The notes: generated from the sequence alone by a model not told the origin. Shown: positions 34,817-44,102, numbered from the stretch's first letter. The stretch: DNA of 64,000 nt from Verrucomicrobiota bacterium (GCA_023391285.1 JAEWBF010000034.1:36904-100903), one strand, 5' to 3'. A program made the numbers and translations.

Positions 34817-36649
34817 TCAGGAGCTCGTGTTCAGCGCGGCGGCGAGATCGAAGCTGGCGGACGGAGCGATCGTGTGGCGGACGAAACCCTGGTCGGTGGC
34901 GGCGATCACGCGCAGCTTTCCGTCGTCGCCCATCGTGACGAAGCCGTGGTATTTCGGGAGCGAAACGCCGGGCGCGCGTTGGAAGTTGAAGGCGGCGACA
35001 CGCTGGCCGTTGGCATAGAGAACCTGGTCGGAGCCGCGGCCGCCGGCGGCGCGTTCGAGGTTGAACCAGAAAAGGTGTTTGCCGTTTGGCGTGAAGAACG
35101 GATGGGAGCGCTGTCCGTTTTCGAAGGACCAGATCGGTTTCCCGTCGACGTGCACGTGGTAGTTTTTGCCCTCCTTGGTAACGTAGGAAAGGTGCTTGCT
35201 GTCGGACGAGAAGAGGACGGTGCGATCGTCGGACTGGGCGAAGGCGGGGGCGCGCCACGGCGCGGCGAGGTGGCCGGGGAGGTCGAGGGGTTTTCCGTCG
35301 ATGAAGTGGGCGGCCTTTTTGGTGCTGCCGATGGCGAAGACGCTGCGTTTGCCGTCGGGGCTGAAGGCGAGGCTTTGTTTTACGACGGCGGGAATGGAGA
35401 TCGCGTTGCCGGTGCGCCATTCGGGATTGGAATAGACCTGGTCGTCGATGATGGCGACCGACGTGTTGTCGGTTCGGGCAGCGACGCAGGCGAAGCGGTT
35501 GCCCTTGGGCGCGATGACGAAGTCGTCGACGAATTTGTAGCCGTCGGATTCCTTTCCATTGACCAGCGGGAAGTGAACGGCGCCCTGCATCGCGATGGAC
35601 AGGCAAAGGGACGAGTCGGCGGTGAAGCGGGCGTAGCTGCGTTGCGTGGGATCGCCGAGGCTTTTGAAGCCCGAGTAGTTCGGGCTGCGTTTTCCGTCGA
35701 GCCACTGCCACATTGAAATTCCGGAGCTGCCGTGGATGACGAGACGTTTGCCGTCGGGACTGAAGAGGAGGCTGTGGGCGCCCTCGGTGTCGGGAAGGAT
35801 TTTGCCGTCGAGCCAGGCGCCTTCGGCGGCGAGGCCGGCGATGCGGCCCGTCGAAGAGACGATGGCTTGGCGCACGCGTGGCTGCAGCGGTTTTCCGTCG
35901 AGCAACGTTTCGGAGTTGGAGACGGAGAGAAGTTTACCGTTGGGTAGAAAGGTCTGGGGATGCGCGGAGTAGCCGGCGTATTTGCCGTTGAGAATCAGTT
36001 CGCCGTGTCCGGGAAGCAGCGCGTAACGGGAGTCGTTGTCGCTGAAAACGAGCGGCGCAAAGTTGTGTTGAGCGAGGCGGAGCGGGACCGGTTTGCCGTC
36101 GACGAAGAGGCAGTGACCAGGCCGTTCGCCGCGGAGGTCGTGCTTGGCGACAAACCAGTGACGCTTACCGGTGGGAGAGAATTGGATCGTCACCGGATTT
36201 GCGACGAGCGCTCCGGTTTCGAAAGGGCCGCGGTGAACTTCCTTTCCGTCGACGATGACGACGAACTCTTCGCCGACGAGACCGGCGTAGGCGTAGCGTT
36301 TGCCGTCGCTGCTGAAGATGACGGGATGATCCAGTTTGTCCTGCGAGGTGAGGGCGGGGAACTGGTTGCGGCCCAGCATGGGTTGTCCCTTGACGTTGAG
36401 CAGCCGGTCGAAGGACGGACCGATCTGACCGTCGACCGAAACGGCGTAGCGGCTGCCTTGGCGAACGACGGCGGAAAGGCGACCGTTGGGTTCGATTTGA
36501 ACGGAAACGGCGTCGAGTGGGGCCAGGACCTCGGTGTCGACACGCGGCTCGGCGTGAACGGAGATTGCGAGCGAGACGCCGAGGAGGGCGACGGCGGCGA
36601 ACGCGTTTAGGCGGGTGCGTGGGTGGCGGAGTTTCGACAAGGCGAACAT
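34817..36649 (-). CDS. Secreted beta-propeller protein with repeated DGK-type blades
   Basis: A 610-residue exported protein. A signal peptide (LNAFAAVALLGVSLAISVHA) precedes about a dozen WD40-like/PD40-type repeats, each with a variant of FSPDGKR or xxxDGKP. Examples are VIFSSDGKRYAY, LLFSPDGKRLVIHG, LAFSPDGKRSVFAIG and PFFTPNGKHLFWF. No catalytic motif is seen. It may bind a ligand or partner, like TolB-type propellers, but the role is unknown. The ATG at 36649 is selected by the signal peptide. It lies in a minus-strand run between two dehydrogenase genes but is separated from each by 100-300 bases. Confidence 0.72.
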   Translation of the reverse strand: MFALSKLRHPRTRLNAFAAVALLGVSLAISVHAEPRVDTEVLAPLDAVSVQIEPNGRLSAVVRQGSRYAVSVDGQIGPSFDRLLNVKGQPMLGRNQFPALTSQDKLDHPVIFSSDGKRYAYAGLVGEEFVVIVDGKEVHRGPFETGALVANPVTIQFSPTGKRHWFVAKHDLRGERPGHCLFVDGKPVPLRLAQHNFAPLVFSDNDSRYALLPGHGELILNGKYAGYSAHPQTFLPNGKLLSVSNSETLLDGKPLQPRVRQAIVSSTGRIAGLAAEGAWLDGKILPDTEGAHSLLFSPDGKRLVIHGSSGISMWQWLDGKRSPNYSGFKSLGDPTQRSYARFTADSSLCLSIAMQGAVHFPLVNGKESDGYKFVDDFVIAPKGNRFACVAARTDNTSVAIIDDQVYSNPEWRTGNAISIPAVVKQSLAFSPDGKRSVFAIGSTKKAAHFIDGKPLDLPGHLAAPWRAPAFAQSDDRTVLFSSDSKHLSYVTKEGKNYHVHVDGKPIWSFENGQRSHPFFTPNGKHLFWFNLERAAGGRGSDQVLYANGQRVAAFNFQRAPGVSLPKYHGFVTMGDDGKLRVIAATDQGFVRHTIAPSASFDLAAALNTSS

Positions 36650-36958
36650 GGCATGTGGCGGGATGGAGGGTTCGGAGATGAACGAAACAAGCGCGCTGAC
36701 GGAAAAGCCGGCGGCTTCGCGGCGCTTCCGGCGCGTCGTTCGTCCGAGGAGCCGCGAGCGCGGTGAGATCCTCGTGTTCGCGGCACGTTGTGGCGAATGG
36801 CCGCGCGAGTGGCGAACCCAGTCGGCCGCGCGATGCCTGGGGCGTTCCATCGGGGGAACACTTACGCATCCGCGGTTCGGTCGCAGAGGCGCAAGCGTCC
36901 GCTTCAATGAACGGGAGCCGTTCGAGAGACGGATTGCGCGAGGCGACCGTCGGAGCGA
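36650..36958. other. Intergenic stretch without recognised features
   Basis: About 310 bases between the propeller gene start and the second Gfo/Idh/MocA stop. The open frames crossing it are arginine-rich shadow frames. No terminator, repeat or promoter stood out. Confidence 0.5.
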
Positions 36959-37966
36959 TCAGCGAATGGCTACTTGTTTTCCGCCTTCCGCGACGGAGCG
37001 GTAGATCGCTTCGACGACGATGGTGTCTTTCAGGCCTTCTTCGCCGGGGACGAGCAGAGGTGTGTGGTTGATGATCGCGTCGGCGTCGTCGTCCATCTGC
37101 TTCGCCTGTTGATTGGGAATGGTGGCGTTGAGCGCGGTGCCGTCGCTCGTGGTGCCCTTGACGCCGTTGTAGGATTGGAAGGGAGCGAGCTCATACCAGC
37201 CGTCGGTGCAATCGACGTGGAGCTTGTTCATGTTTTTGCCGAAGCTGACGTCGCCGATGCCCTTCACGCCGCCGGGGAATTCGAGTTCGAAGTGCATGGT
37301 TTCTTCGACCTCGGAGTAGATTTCGGGACGCGTGGTCGATGCTTGCGCGCTGACGGCGATCGGTTCCATGCCGGTGCCGTAGCGAAGGGCGTTGAGCGGA
37401 TAGACGCCCATGTCGCCCATGACGCCGCCGCCGAGTGCCTTCTTTTGTTTCCAGTGGTTGGTGCGGCGTTCGAAGTAGCCGGCTTCGGCGGTGGCGGAGA
37501 CGACTTTGCCGTATTTCTGATCCCGCGCGAATTTCATGACGGTGCGGGTGTTGGGCTCGTGTTGCAGGCGATAGCCGATCGCGAGCTTCACGTTGTTGTC
37601 CTTGCAGGCGCGGATCATGTTTTCGCAGTCGCGGACGGAAGGCGCCATCGGTTTTTCGCACCACACGTGTTTGCCGGCCTTGGCGGCGCGGATCGTGTAT
37701 TCGGCGTGCATGGACGGCGGCAGCACGACGTAAACGACGTCGATGGCGGGGTTGTTGGCGATCGAGTCGAAATTCTCGTAGGTGTAAACGTTGGCGTCGG
37801 GGATCGAATACTTCTTCTGCCAGGCTTCGATCTTGCTGGGGGTGCCGGAGACGATGCCGGCGAGGTGGCATTTCGAGGTGAGCTGCAGCGCGGGCGCGAG
37901 CAGGTCGGTGCTGTAGTAGCCGAGGCCAACGAGAGCCACGCCGAGTTTTTCTTTTTTGGCGGGCAC
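36959..37966 (-). CDS. Gfo/Idh/MocA family oxidoreductase (glucose-fructose oxidoreductase-like), Tat signal frameshifted
   Basis: The catalytic part is intact: Rossmann start LGVALVGLGYYSTDLLAPAL, the dehydrogenase motif HVWCEKPMAPSVRDCE, GYRLQHEPNTR, and a C-terminal domain with GGGVMGDMGVYPLNALRYG. The only canonical start in this frame is GTG 37966, giving 335 residues without a signal. Upstream, the same frame encodes a classic twin-arginine signal (TRRKFLGHLAVGTAGLALAR) with no start codon. An ATG at 38061 is one base out of frame. The protein was probably exported before a one-base loss, or the loss is a sequence error. NADP-dependent sugar oxidation is inferred from the family. Confidence 0.82.
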   Translation of the reverse strand: MPAKKEKLGVALVGLGYYSTDLLAPALQLTSKCHLAGIVSGTPSKIEAWQKKYSIPDANVYTYENFDSIANNPAIDVVYVVLPPSMHAEYTIRAAKAGKHVWCEKPMAPSVRDCENMIRACKDNNVKLAIGYRLQHEPNTRTVMKFARDQKYGKVVSATAEAGYFERRTNHWKQKKALGGGVMGDMGVYPLNALRYGTGMEPIAVSAQASTTRPEIYSEVEETMHFELEFPGGVKGIGDVSFGKNMNKLHVDCTDGWYELAPFQSYNGVKGTTSDGTALNATIPNQQAKQMDDDADAIINHTPLLVPGEEGLKDTIVVEAIYRSVAEGGKQVAIR

Positions 37967-38061
37967 GTTGATGGCGGCGAAACCGCTGCGAGCGAGGGCG
38001 AGTCCGGCGGTGCCGACGGCGAGATGACCGAGGAATTTTCTGCGAGTGAGGGTGGGGTCAT
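37967..38061 (-). other. Frameshifted 5' end: Tat signal peptide out of frame with its ATG
   Basis: ATG at 38059-38061 is followed by ACCCCACCCTCACTCGCAG. Adding one C to the first C run (four C, complement of G 38054-38057) gives MTPTLTRRKFLGHLAVG in frame with the oxidoreductase. The signal ends AxA-like at SGFAA before INVPAKKEK. This is a single-base indel in a homopolymer. Confidence 0.75.
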
Positions 38062-38197
38062 TTTGTTTCGGGGGGATTCCGCGGATTGAGTGCGGGATCG
38101 GAACGACGTCAAAACATCCGCCGACCTTGTTGGCGGCGATGATCCGTGAATGCTGAGCGATGCGCGGAGCTGGCGGAACGGACGAGCGACGTTCGCG

Positions 38198-39088
38198 TTA
38201 TTGCAGCGGCATTCCGGTGGGAAGGGGGGCGGATGGCGTGGGGCTGAGGCGTTCGATTGGTTCGCGGACGAGACGGCCGTGGGGAACGAGGTGGCTGGTT
38301 TCGCCGTGGCGCAGGCGAAGGACGGTGGTGCCGATCGATTCGACCTGGCCTTCGATTGCGCCGACGCGAATGCGGTCGCCGATTCTGAATTCGCCGGCGA
38401 CGAAGTTGCGCGCGAGCAGGTTGCCGACGAGGTCGCGCGCACAGACGGCGAACAACGTGCCGGTGGCGATGAAACCGAGCGCGATCACGGCGAGGCCGAC
38501 GAGCAAGGTCTGGCGCGATGCGAGGCCGAGGTAATCGAGCGAGACGATGACGGTCAGGACGATTCCGCCGATGCGGACCAGAGTGCCGATCATTTCGTGG
38601 AACGGAACGCCGGCGAGACGCGCGGCGCGTCCGAGCAGTCCGCCGATCCAGCGCGAGAGCCATACCCCGAGCGCGAGCAGGAGCACGACCACGAGGATCT
38701 TCGGGATGAAACTGGCGACGTCGGTCAGCAGCCGGCGGCCGGCTTCGAGGCTCATGCGTTCGAACGCCATGACCAGGGCGGCATAGAGGATCACGATGTA
38801 AACGAGCCATCCGGCCATCGCGGAAGGCGCCATTTTGATTTCACGATCCTGCAAGTAGCGGCGGGCGCCGGTGCGTTCGGCGACGACGTCGAGGCCGAAC
38901 GCGCGTAGCAGTTTTGTCACTACATTGCGGCCGATCGCAGCCATGAGCCAGCCCAGCAGCAGCACCAGCAAGCCGGAAAGGAAACCGGGCGCGTAGAGCC
39001 AGACGGTTTCGCGGGTCCAGGTGAGGATCAGGCCGATCATTTCGCCGACCGTCTGTCCAATCTCGTTCCACAGGCTCACTGATTCCAT
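38198..39088 (-). CDS. MscS-family mechanosensitive channel
   Basis: A 296-residue membrane protein with four or five hydrophobic helices. A pore-lining, glycine/alanine-rich region lies at QTLLVGLAVIALGFIATGTL. It is followed by the MscS beta domain: NLLARNFVAGEFRIGDRIRV, GAIEGQVESIGTTVLRLRHGET and VPHGRLVREPIERLSP. It likely releases solutes during hypo-osmotic stress. The ATG at 39088 lies 13 bases inside the 3' end of the upstream MFS gene, so the two are probably translationally coupled. Confidence 0.85.
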   Translation of the reverse strand: MESVSLWNEIGQTVGEMIGLILTWTRETVWLYAPGFLSGLLVLLLGWLMAAIGRNVVTKLLRAFGLDVVAERTGARRYLQDREIKMAPSAMAGWLVYIVILYAALVMAFERMSLEAGRRLLTDVASFIPKILVVVLLLALGVWLSRWIGGLLGRAARLAGVPFHEMIGTLVRIGGIVLTVIVSLDYLGLASRQTLLVGLAVIALGFIATGTLFAVCARDLVGNLLARNFVAGEFRIGDRIRVGAIEGQVESIGTTVLRLRHGETSHLVPHGRLVREPIERLSPTPSAPLPTGMPLQ

Positions 39089-40620
39089 AATTCGTCCTTT
39101 CCGGTGAGGGTTCTGAAGGCGCGGAGGGGGCGCTCGAGCGGCTTTTCGAGCCGGTCGAGCCATGCGGCGATCGCGCGTTCCGAGCGGTCGGCCCAGTCGT
39201 CGGTGTGCCGATCGAGCGTGCGCAGGAAGCCGGTGGTCTCGCCGGCTTTGACGGTCACGAAATCGGTGGCGCTCGCGAGGCCGGTCTGCGGATCGAGGTC
39301 GTTGCGCAGTTGCATGATGACGGCGCCCGGGGCGACCGATCCGACCTCGTGGACGCGAATGATCGCAAGCAGCACGATTAGTTGCAGCGATCCGGAAATG
39401 AGAAACAGCAGGTGCAGGTTGGTGAGGCGGAAGTCACCGGCGACCCAGGAGAAATCCTTCATCCACTCGAGCAGCCAGCCGCCGGTGATCGGAGCGACGG
39501 CGACGGCGAGACCGATCGCGGCGTTGAAGACGGCGATGTAAACGGAGCGCCCGGATTCCGGGGCGAGTTTGATGAGGATGTTGATCTGCGCGAGCGTGAG
39601 CGCGCAGTAAAAGACGCCGGACAAGACGTGTGCGAGGACGAGCGGCCAGTAGTAGCCTGCGGGTTGGGCGATGACCCATACGAGAGGGATGAGCGCGTGC
39701 GCCGCGCCGGCGACGATCATCACGGGTTTGTTGCCCATCTGGTCCGAGATGGGGCCCCAGATGCGCAGCATGAAAAGCGAGGCAACGGTCGCGAATGTGA
39801 TGAACCAAGTGATCGTGGCGAAATCCACGCTCAACTCCTCGATCATGTAGACGGAGTAGAACGGTCCCGCGAGTTGCGTCACAAACATGAACGCGCCGAC
39901 GTAGATCACGAGGCTGAGAAAATTCCGGTCGCGAAACGGACCGGCGAAGGTTTGCAGGCGGAAAGGTGGCCGATCGTCTTGGCGGCGATCCTTGGGATCG
40001 GGCACGGCGATCAAGAACCAGGCGGACGCGAGGCCCAGTGCGAGGCCGACGGCGAAGAGAATGATGTAGCCCCAGGGATCCTGTTTTCCGTTTTGCTGCT
40101 CCCACGCGTTGAGGAATGCGCCGCCGGCGAGGACGACGACCATGCCGGCGGCGGCGCAGACCATGTTGCGACGACCGAGGTAGGAGCCGCGGATGTTCGA
40201 CGGGATGACATCGCTCATCCATTCGAGCCACGCGACGCCGCTGACGGCGCCGAGCAAACAGGACAAACCGACCATGAGCACCAGCAGCCACACGCGCAGG
40301 TCGCTCCACGCGTCGAACATCGCGAGCGGCAGCAGGATGACGGGAATCCACATCAGGCGTCCGGCGATCACGGCGACGATGCACAGCAGCCGCCGGCGCC
40401 CGAACATCTCGATGAAGATCGAGCCGAAGAGTTGGGCGAGATTGGCGGACACCGGCAGGGCCGCGAGTATGCCGACCTGCACGGTGGTGGCTCCGAGCAC
40501 GTTGAGCGCGAAGCCCACGAGGAAAATTCCTCCGGCGAGCGAGGCCATGATGGTCGCGAGTGCGCCATCGATGGTGGACATGCGCAGCGCTCGCGCGGTT
40601 TGCGTTTCGGTCAACCCCAT
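39076..40620 (-). CDS. Major facilitator superfamily transporter
   Basis: A 514-residue inner-membrane carrier with about 12 hydrophobic helices and an arginine-rich loop after helix 2 (FGSIFIEMFGRRRLLCIVAV), the MFS motif A position. There is a central cytoplasmic loop (PDPKDRRQDDRPPFR) and a C-terminal helical tail of about 80 residues (ending LTGKDELWNQ) that is longer than usual. The start is ATG 40620. Its 3' end overlaps the MscS gene by 13 bases, and it is divergent from ThuA. Substrate unknown; a sugar or osmolyte is plausible given the partners. Confidence 0.85.
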   Translation of the reverse strand: MGLTETQTARALRMSTIDGALATIMASLAGGIFLVGFALNVLGATTVQVGILAALPVSANLAQLFGSIFIEMFGRRRLLCIVAVIAGRLMWIPVILLPLAMFDAWSDLRVWLLVLMVGLSCLLGAVSGVAWLEWMSDVIPSNIRGSYLGRRNMVCAAAGMVVVLAGGAFLNAWEQQNGKQDPWGYIILFAVGLALGLASAWFLIAVPDPKDRRQDDRPPFRLQTFAGPFRDRNFLSLVIYVGAFMFVTQLAGPFYSVYMIEELSVDFATITWFITFATVASLFMLRIWGPISDQMGNKPVMIVAGAAHALIPLVWVIAQPAGYYWPLVLAHVLSGVFYCALTLAQINILIKLAPESGRSVYIAVFNAAIGLAVAVAPITGGWLLEWMKDFSWVAGDFRLTNLHLLFLISGSLQLIVLLAIIRVHEVGSVAPGAVIMQLRNDLDPQTGLASATDFVTVKAGETTGFLRTLDRHTDDWADRSERAIAAWLDRLEKPLERPLRAFRTLTGKDELWNQ

Positions 40621-40780
40621 CGGGCGACCTTAACGCACGTGTCAATCCCCGTCAGGGCGCGGCTGTCAGAGATGTCAGAAAATATTTTGGCGTGCATTGG
40701 GTCGCGCGGACGGCGACGGGTTGTGGGGCGCATGTCTCGATTGCGTTCGCGGTTCGGGGCAGGTTCTTTCGACGCACCCC

Positions 40781-41698
40781 ATGCGCTCACTGCTTTTTTT
40801 CATCGGACTATGTTTCGCGTTAACGATCGGCGCATCTGCCGCCGGCTCGCCGCCGATTCGCGTGCTGATTGTCGATGGGTGCAGCAATCATGACTGGCGG
40901 CTGACGACGCGGTGCATTCGCGCGATCTTGGAGCCGACGGGGTTGTTTGATGTGGATGTGTCGACCTCGCCGCCGACAGCGGACGCGGCTGGATGGGACG
41001 CGTGGCGTCCGAAGTTCCGCGAGTATGATGTCGTGATTCAGACGTATAATGATCTCGGCGGCGGAGCACCTTGGCCGGCGGACGTGCGCGAGGAGTTCGA
41101 GGCCTTCGTGCGCGGCGGCGGTGGAGTCTATGTGTGGCACGCGGGCAACAATGCGTTTTCGGATTGGCCGGCTTACAATCGCATCATCGGGCTCGGCTGG
41201 CGGAAGAAGCATCAAGGCGATGCGTTGAAGATCAGCGATGACGGAAAAGTCGTGCGAATTCCGACTGGTGAAGGGCTCGATACGAATCACGGCAAACGCT
41301 TCGACGCGGTGATTCACCGGAGGGGCGATCATCCGATTCATCGTGGCATGCCGCGCGTGTGGAAGGCGGCGGATATCGAGGTGTATTATTTTGCGCGCGG
41401 GCCGGCGGAGGAGGTGGAGGTGATTTCGTATGCGAACGACATCGTGCACACGAAGCTGAATTGGCCGATCGAGTGGACGGTGGAATTTGGTGAAGGGCGC
41501 GTTTACACGTCCACGTTTGGACATGTATGGAAAGGTGACGTGCAGCCGGTGACGGTGCGCGATGCGGGCGTGCAAACCTTGCTCGTGCGAGCGCTGCAAT
41601 GGCTCGCGAAGCGTGAGGTCACGTTTCCGGTGCCGGAAGATTTTCCGACGGCGACGGAGACGTCGGTGCGCGCGGAGTTGGTGTTGCCGGCGGAGTAG
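40781..41698 (+). CDS. Secreted ThuA-family protein
   Basis: A 305-residue exported protein with a signal peptide (LLFFIGLCFALTIGASA). The glutamine-amidotransferase-like ThuA fold is visible in IRVLIVDGCSNHDWRLTT, YDVVIQTYNDLGG, FVRGGGGVYVWHAGNNAFSDW, DHPIHRGMP and GRVYTSTFGHVW. ThuA proteins take part in trehalose and disaccharide catabolism through 3-keto intermediates in rhizobia. Here ThuA accompanies the DUF1080 and Gfo/Idh/MocA genes about 3-7 kb away. Start ATG 40781. Confidence 0.88.
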   Translation: MRSLLFFIGLCFALTIGASAAGSPPIRVLIVDGCSNHDWRLTTRCIRAILEPTGLFDVDVSTSPPTADAAGWDAWRPKFREYDVVIQTYNDLGGGAPWPADVREEFEAFVRGGGGVYVWHAGNNAFSDWPAYNRIIGLGWRKKHQGDALKISDDGKVVRIPTGEGLDTNHGKRFDAVIHRRGDHPIHRGMPRVWKAADIEVYYFARGPAEEVEVISYANDIVHTKLNWPIEWTVEFGEGRVYTSTFGHVWKGDVQPVTVRDAGVQTLLVRALQWLAKREVTFPVPEDFPTATETSVRAELVLPAE

Positions 41699-41837
41699 GC
41701 GCGATCGGCCGCGCGTCGGCACTTGAGTGTCCTGCGAAACTTCTCTCGCGCGGAAAGTGGCGGGAGGAAACGGTGCGACCATGTTTTGGTCGCGCACCCC
41801 ACTCGACGGAGACATTCTTTCTCCGCTGGCACGTTCG

Positions 41838-44072
41838 ATGCGATTCCGGCCGCGTTGGGCTTTCTTTCTACTGGCGATCGTGGTCACGGCGGCGCGGGCT
41901 GATTATCCGATCGCGTCGCATCGTTATCTGGCCGATCCGGCAGCGTTCGTGCACGAAGGCCGTGTTTACCTTTATTGCTCCAACGACGACGAGAATGCCG
42001 TGGGCGGCGGCTACGAAATGAAGTCGCTGGTCTGCGTTTCCAGTGCCGATCTGAAGAATTGGACGGATCACGGGGTGGTGTTTCGTGTGCCGGCCAACGC
42101 CAGCTGGGCGGTGCATTCGTGGGCGCCGGCCGTCATTGCGCGCAATGGCCGGTTCTATCTTTATTTTAGCAACAACGCTTCCGGCATCGGTGTCGCATCG
42201 AGCACGAGCCCGACGGGTCCGTTCACCGATGCAAAGGGCAGGGCGCTGATCGACGCGAGCACGCCGGGCGTGCTGCCGGCGGCGAACATGTGGATCTTCG
42301 ATCCGGCGGTGTTCCTCGACGACGACGGGCAGGCCTACCTGTATTTCGGCGGAAACGGCATCAACAACGCGCGCGTGATCCGGTTGAACGAAGACATGAT
42401 CAGCACGTCGGGTTCGGCGGTCGCGATCGCCACGCCGAATTTTTTCGAGGCGGCGTGGATGCACCGGCGGGGCGGAGTTTATTATTTGTCCTATTCCGCG
42501 AATCCGGCGAGCGGGCTGACGATTGATTATATGACGAGCGCGGATCCGATGACCGGCTTTGTCCATCGCGGGACCGTGGCGGGCCAGCCGCCCAGCAACA
42601 ATAACAACAATCATCACGCGATCTTCGAACTCAACGGCGGTTGGTATCACGCTTTCCACAATCGTTTCGTGGCCACGCAGGCGGGCATCCCGACGGTGTA
42701 TCGGCGCAATCTCGGCATCGAGCGGCTCAACTACAACGCCGATGGCACGATTCAACCGATCAGCTACACGACGGACGGCGTGGTCCAGTTGCGAAAATTC
42801 GATCCCTACACGGACGTGGAAGCCGAAACGATGATTGCGCAAAACGGGATCGAGACCGAAGCGTCCGACGGCGGTGGCATGCATGTGCATTTCACGGCCG
42901 ACGGTGCGTGGACGAAAATCGCGGGCGTGGATTTTGGGAGCCAAGGCGCAAAGCGATTCAGCGCGCGAATGGCGAGCGCGAGCAACGGCGGCAGCATCGA
43001 GATCCGGCTCGATAGCGCGAGCGGCCCGCTGGTGGGCACGTGTGAAGCGGTCAGCACGGGCGGGTGGCAGACCTGGGCCACGAAGTCTTGCGCGGTCGCG
43101 GGCGCGACGGGTGTTCGCGATGTGTATTTGAAATTCAACGCCGGGGGTTCGACCGGGTTGAACGTCGACTCGTGGCGGTTCGAACGCATGGATGCCGTAG
43201 CCGAGGAGAAGGAAGCGAAGTTCATGGGAATCGCGGCGCGCGCTTATTGCGGTCCGGACAATGGAGTGACGATTGGCGGCTTCGTGATCGCCGGTTCGCA
43301 GCCGAAGCAGGTGCTCCTGCGCGCGGTGGGGCCGAGTTTGACCGCGCAGGGCGTCAAGGCGGAGGAAGTGTTGGCCAATCCGCGGATCGATCTGCACGAC
43401 GCGTTGAACGGCAATGCACTGATCGCGAGCAACGACGATTGGGGAAGCAACGCCAATGCAGAGGCTATCCGCACGACGGGGGCACGAATTGGGGCGTCGC
43501 CGTTTGATGCGTCGGACACGAGGTCCTCCGCGCTGCTGGTGACGCTCGCGCCGGGCGTGTATTCCTTTGTCGCGCGTGGACAAGGGAGCGCGGGCGGGAT
43601 CGTGCTGATTGAAGTTTACGATGCCGATCTGGAGCCGTCGGGCGCGACGCTCACGGGCATTGCGGCGCGGGCGCTTTGTGGCGCGGGGAACAATGTGACG
43701 ATCGGCGGCTTCGTGATTTCAGGCACGCAGGACAAACGCGTGCTCCTGCGCGCGGTCGGGCCGACGCTGACCACGCAGGGCATTAGCGCGGGCGACGTTC
43801 TGCTCGATCCGAAAATCGATCTGCACGACGCGCGGCGTGGCAATGCGCTCGTGGCGAGCAATGACAACTGGCGAGACAACGCGAATGCGGCGGAGATCAG
43901 TGAGACGGGAGCGCGCCTCGGATTGGCCAACTTCGAGATTGCGGACACGACCTCGTCCGCGCTGCTCGTGACGCTCGAGCCCGGAGTTTACACGTTTGTC
44001 GCGAGCGGGAAGGCCAGCACGGCGGGAGTTGCGCTGATCGAAATCTATGAAGTGGGAAACTCACCGCCGTGA
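41838..44072 (+). CDS. Secreted GH43-CBM6 arabinofuranosidase/xylosidase with two tandem C-terminal modules
   Basis: A 744-residue exported enzyme. Signal peptide at residues 7-22. The GH43 propeller (about 25-320) has Asp33 (YLADPAAFV), Asp155 (WIFDPAVFLDDDG) and Glu204 (FFEAAWMHRRGGVYYLS). A CBM6-like module covers about 325-452 (VEAETMIAQNGIETE to NVDSWRFERM). Two homologous modules of about 135 residues follow at about 463-598 and 604-742. Each runs GIAARAxCG...VTIGGFVI...VLLRAVGP...IDLHDA...ASND...SSALLVTL.PGVY.FVA. These modules are unassigned here and may anchor or display the enzyme. Start ATG 41838 is chosen by the signal peptide. It probably debranches arabinoxylan. Confidence 0.88.
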   Translation: MRFRPRWAFFLLAIVVTAARADYPIASHRYLADPAAFVHEGRVYLYCSNDDENAVGGGYEMKSLVCVSSADLKNWTDHGVVFRVPANASWAVHSWAPAVIARNGRFYLYFSNNASGIGVASSTSPTGPFTDAKGRALIDASTPGVLPAANMWIFDPAVFLDDDGQAYLYFGGNGINNARVIRLNEDMISTSGSAVAIATPNFFEAAWMHRRGGVYYLSYSANPASGLTIDYMTSADPMTGFVHRGTVAGQPPSNNNNNHHAIFELNGGWYHAFHNRFVATQAGIPTVYRRNLGIERLNYNADGTIQPISYTTDGVVQLRKFDPYTDVEAETMIAQNGIETEASDGGGMHVHFTADGAWTKIAGVDFGSQGAKRFSARMASASNGGSIEIRLDSASGPLVGTCEAVSTGGWQTWATKSCAVAGATGVRDVYLKFNAGGSTGLNVDSWRFERMDAVAEEKEAKFMGIAARAYCGPDNGVTIGGFVIAGSQPKQVLLRAVGPSLTAQGVKAEEVLANPRIDLHDALNGNALIASNDDWGSNANAEAIRTTGARIGASPFDASDTRSSALLVTLAPGVYSFVARGQGSAGGIVLIEVYDADLEPSGATLTGIAARALCGAGNNVTIGGFVISGTQDKRVLLRAVGPTLTTQGISAGDVLLDPKIDLHDARRGNALVASNDNWRDNANAAEISETGARLGLANFEIADTTSSALLVTLEPGVYTFVASGKASTAGVALIEIYEVGNSPP

Positions 44073-44102
44073 TGCGAAAACGGCTCGGGCGATTGGGGCC
44101 GC

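Noticed and set aside
36959..38061. Calling the second Gfo/Idh/MocA gene a plain pseudogene
   Set aside because: Only the signal-peptide start is out of frame; the catalytic part is intact and could still be made from GTG 37966, and a sequence error is possible.
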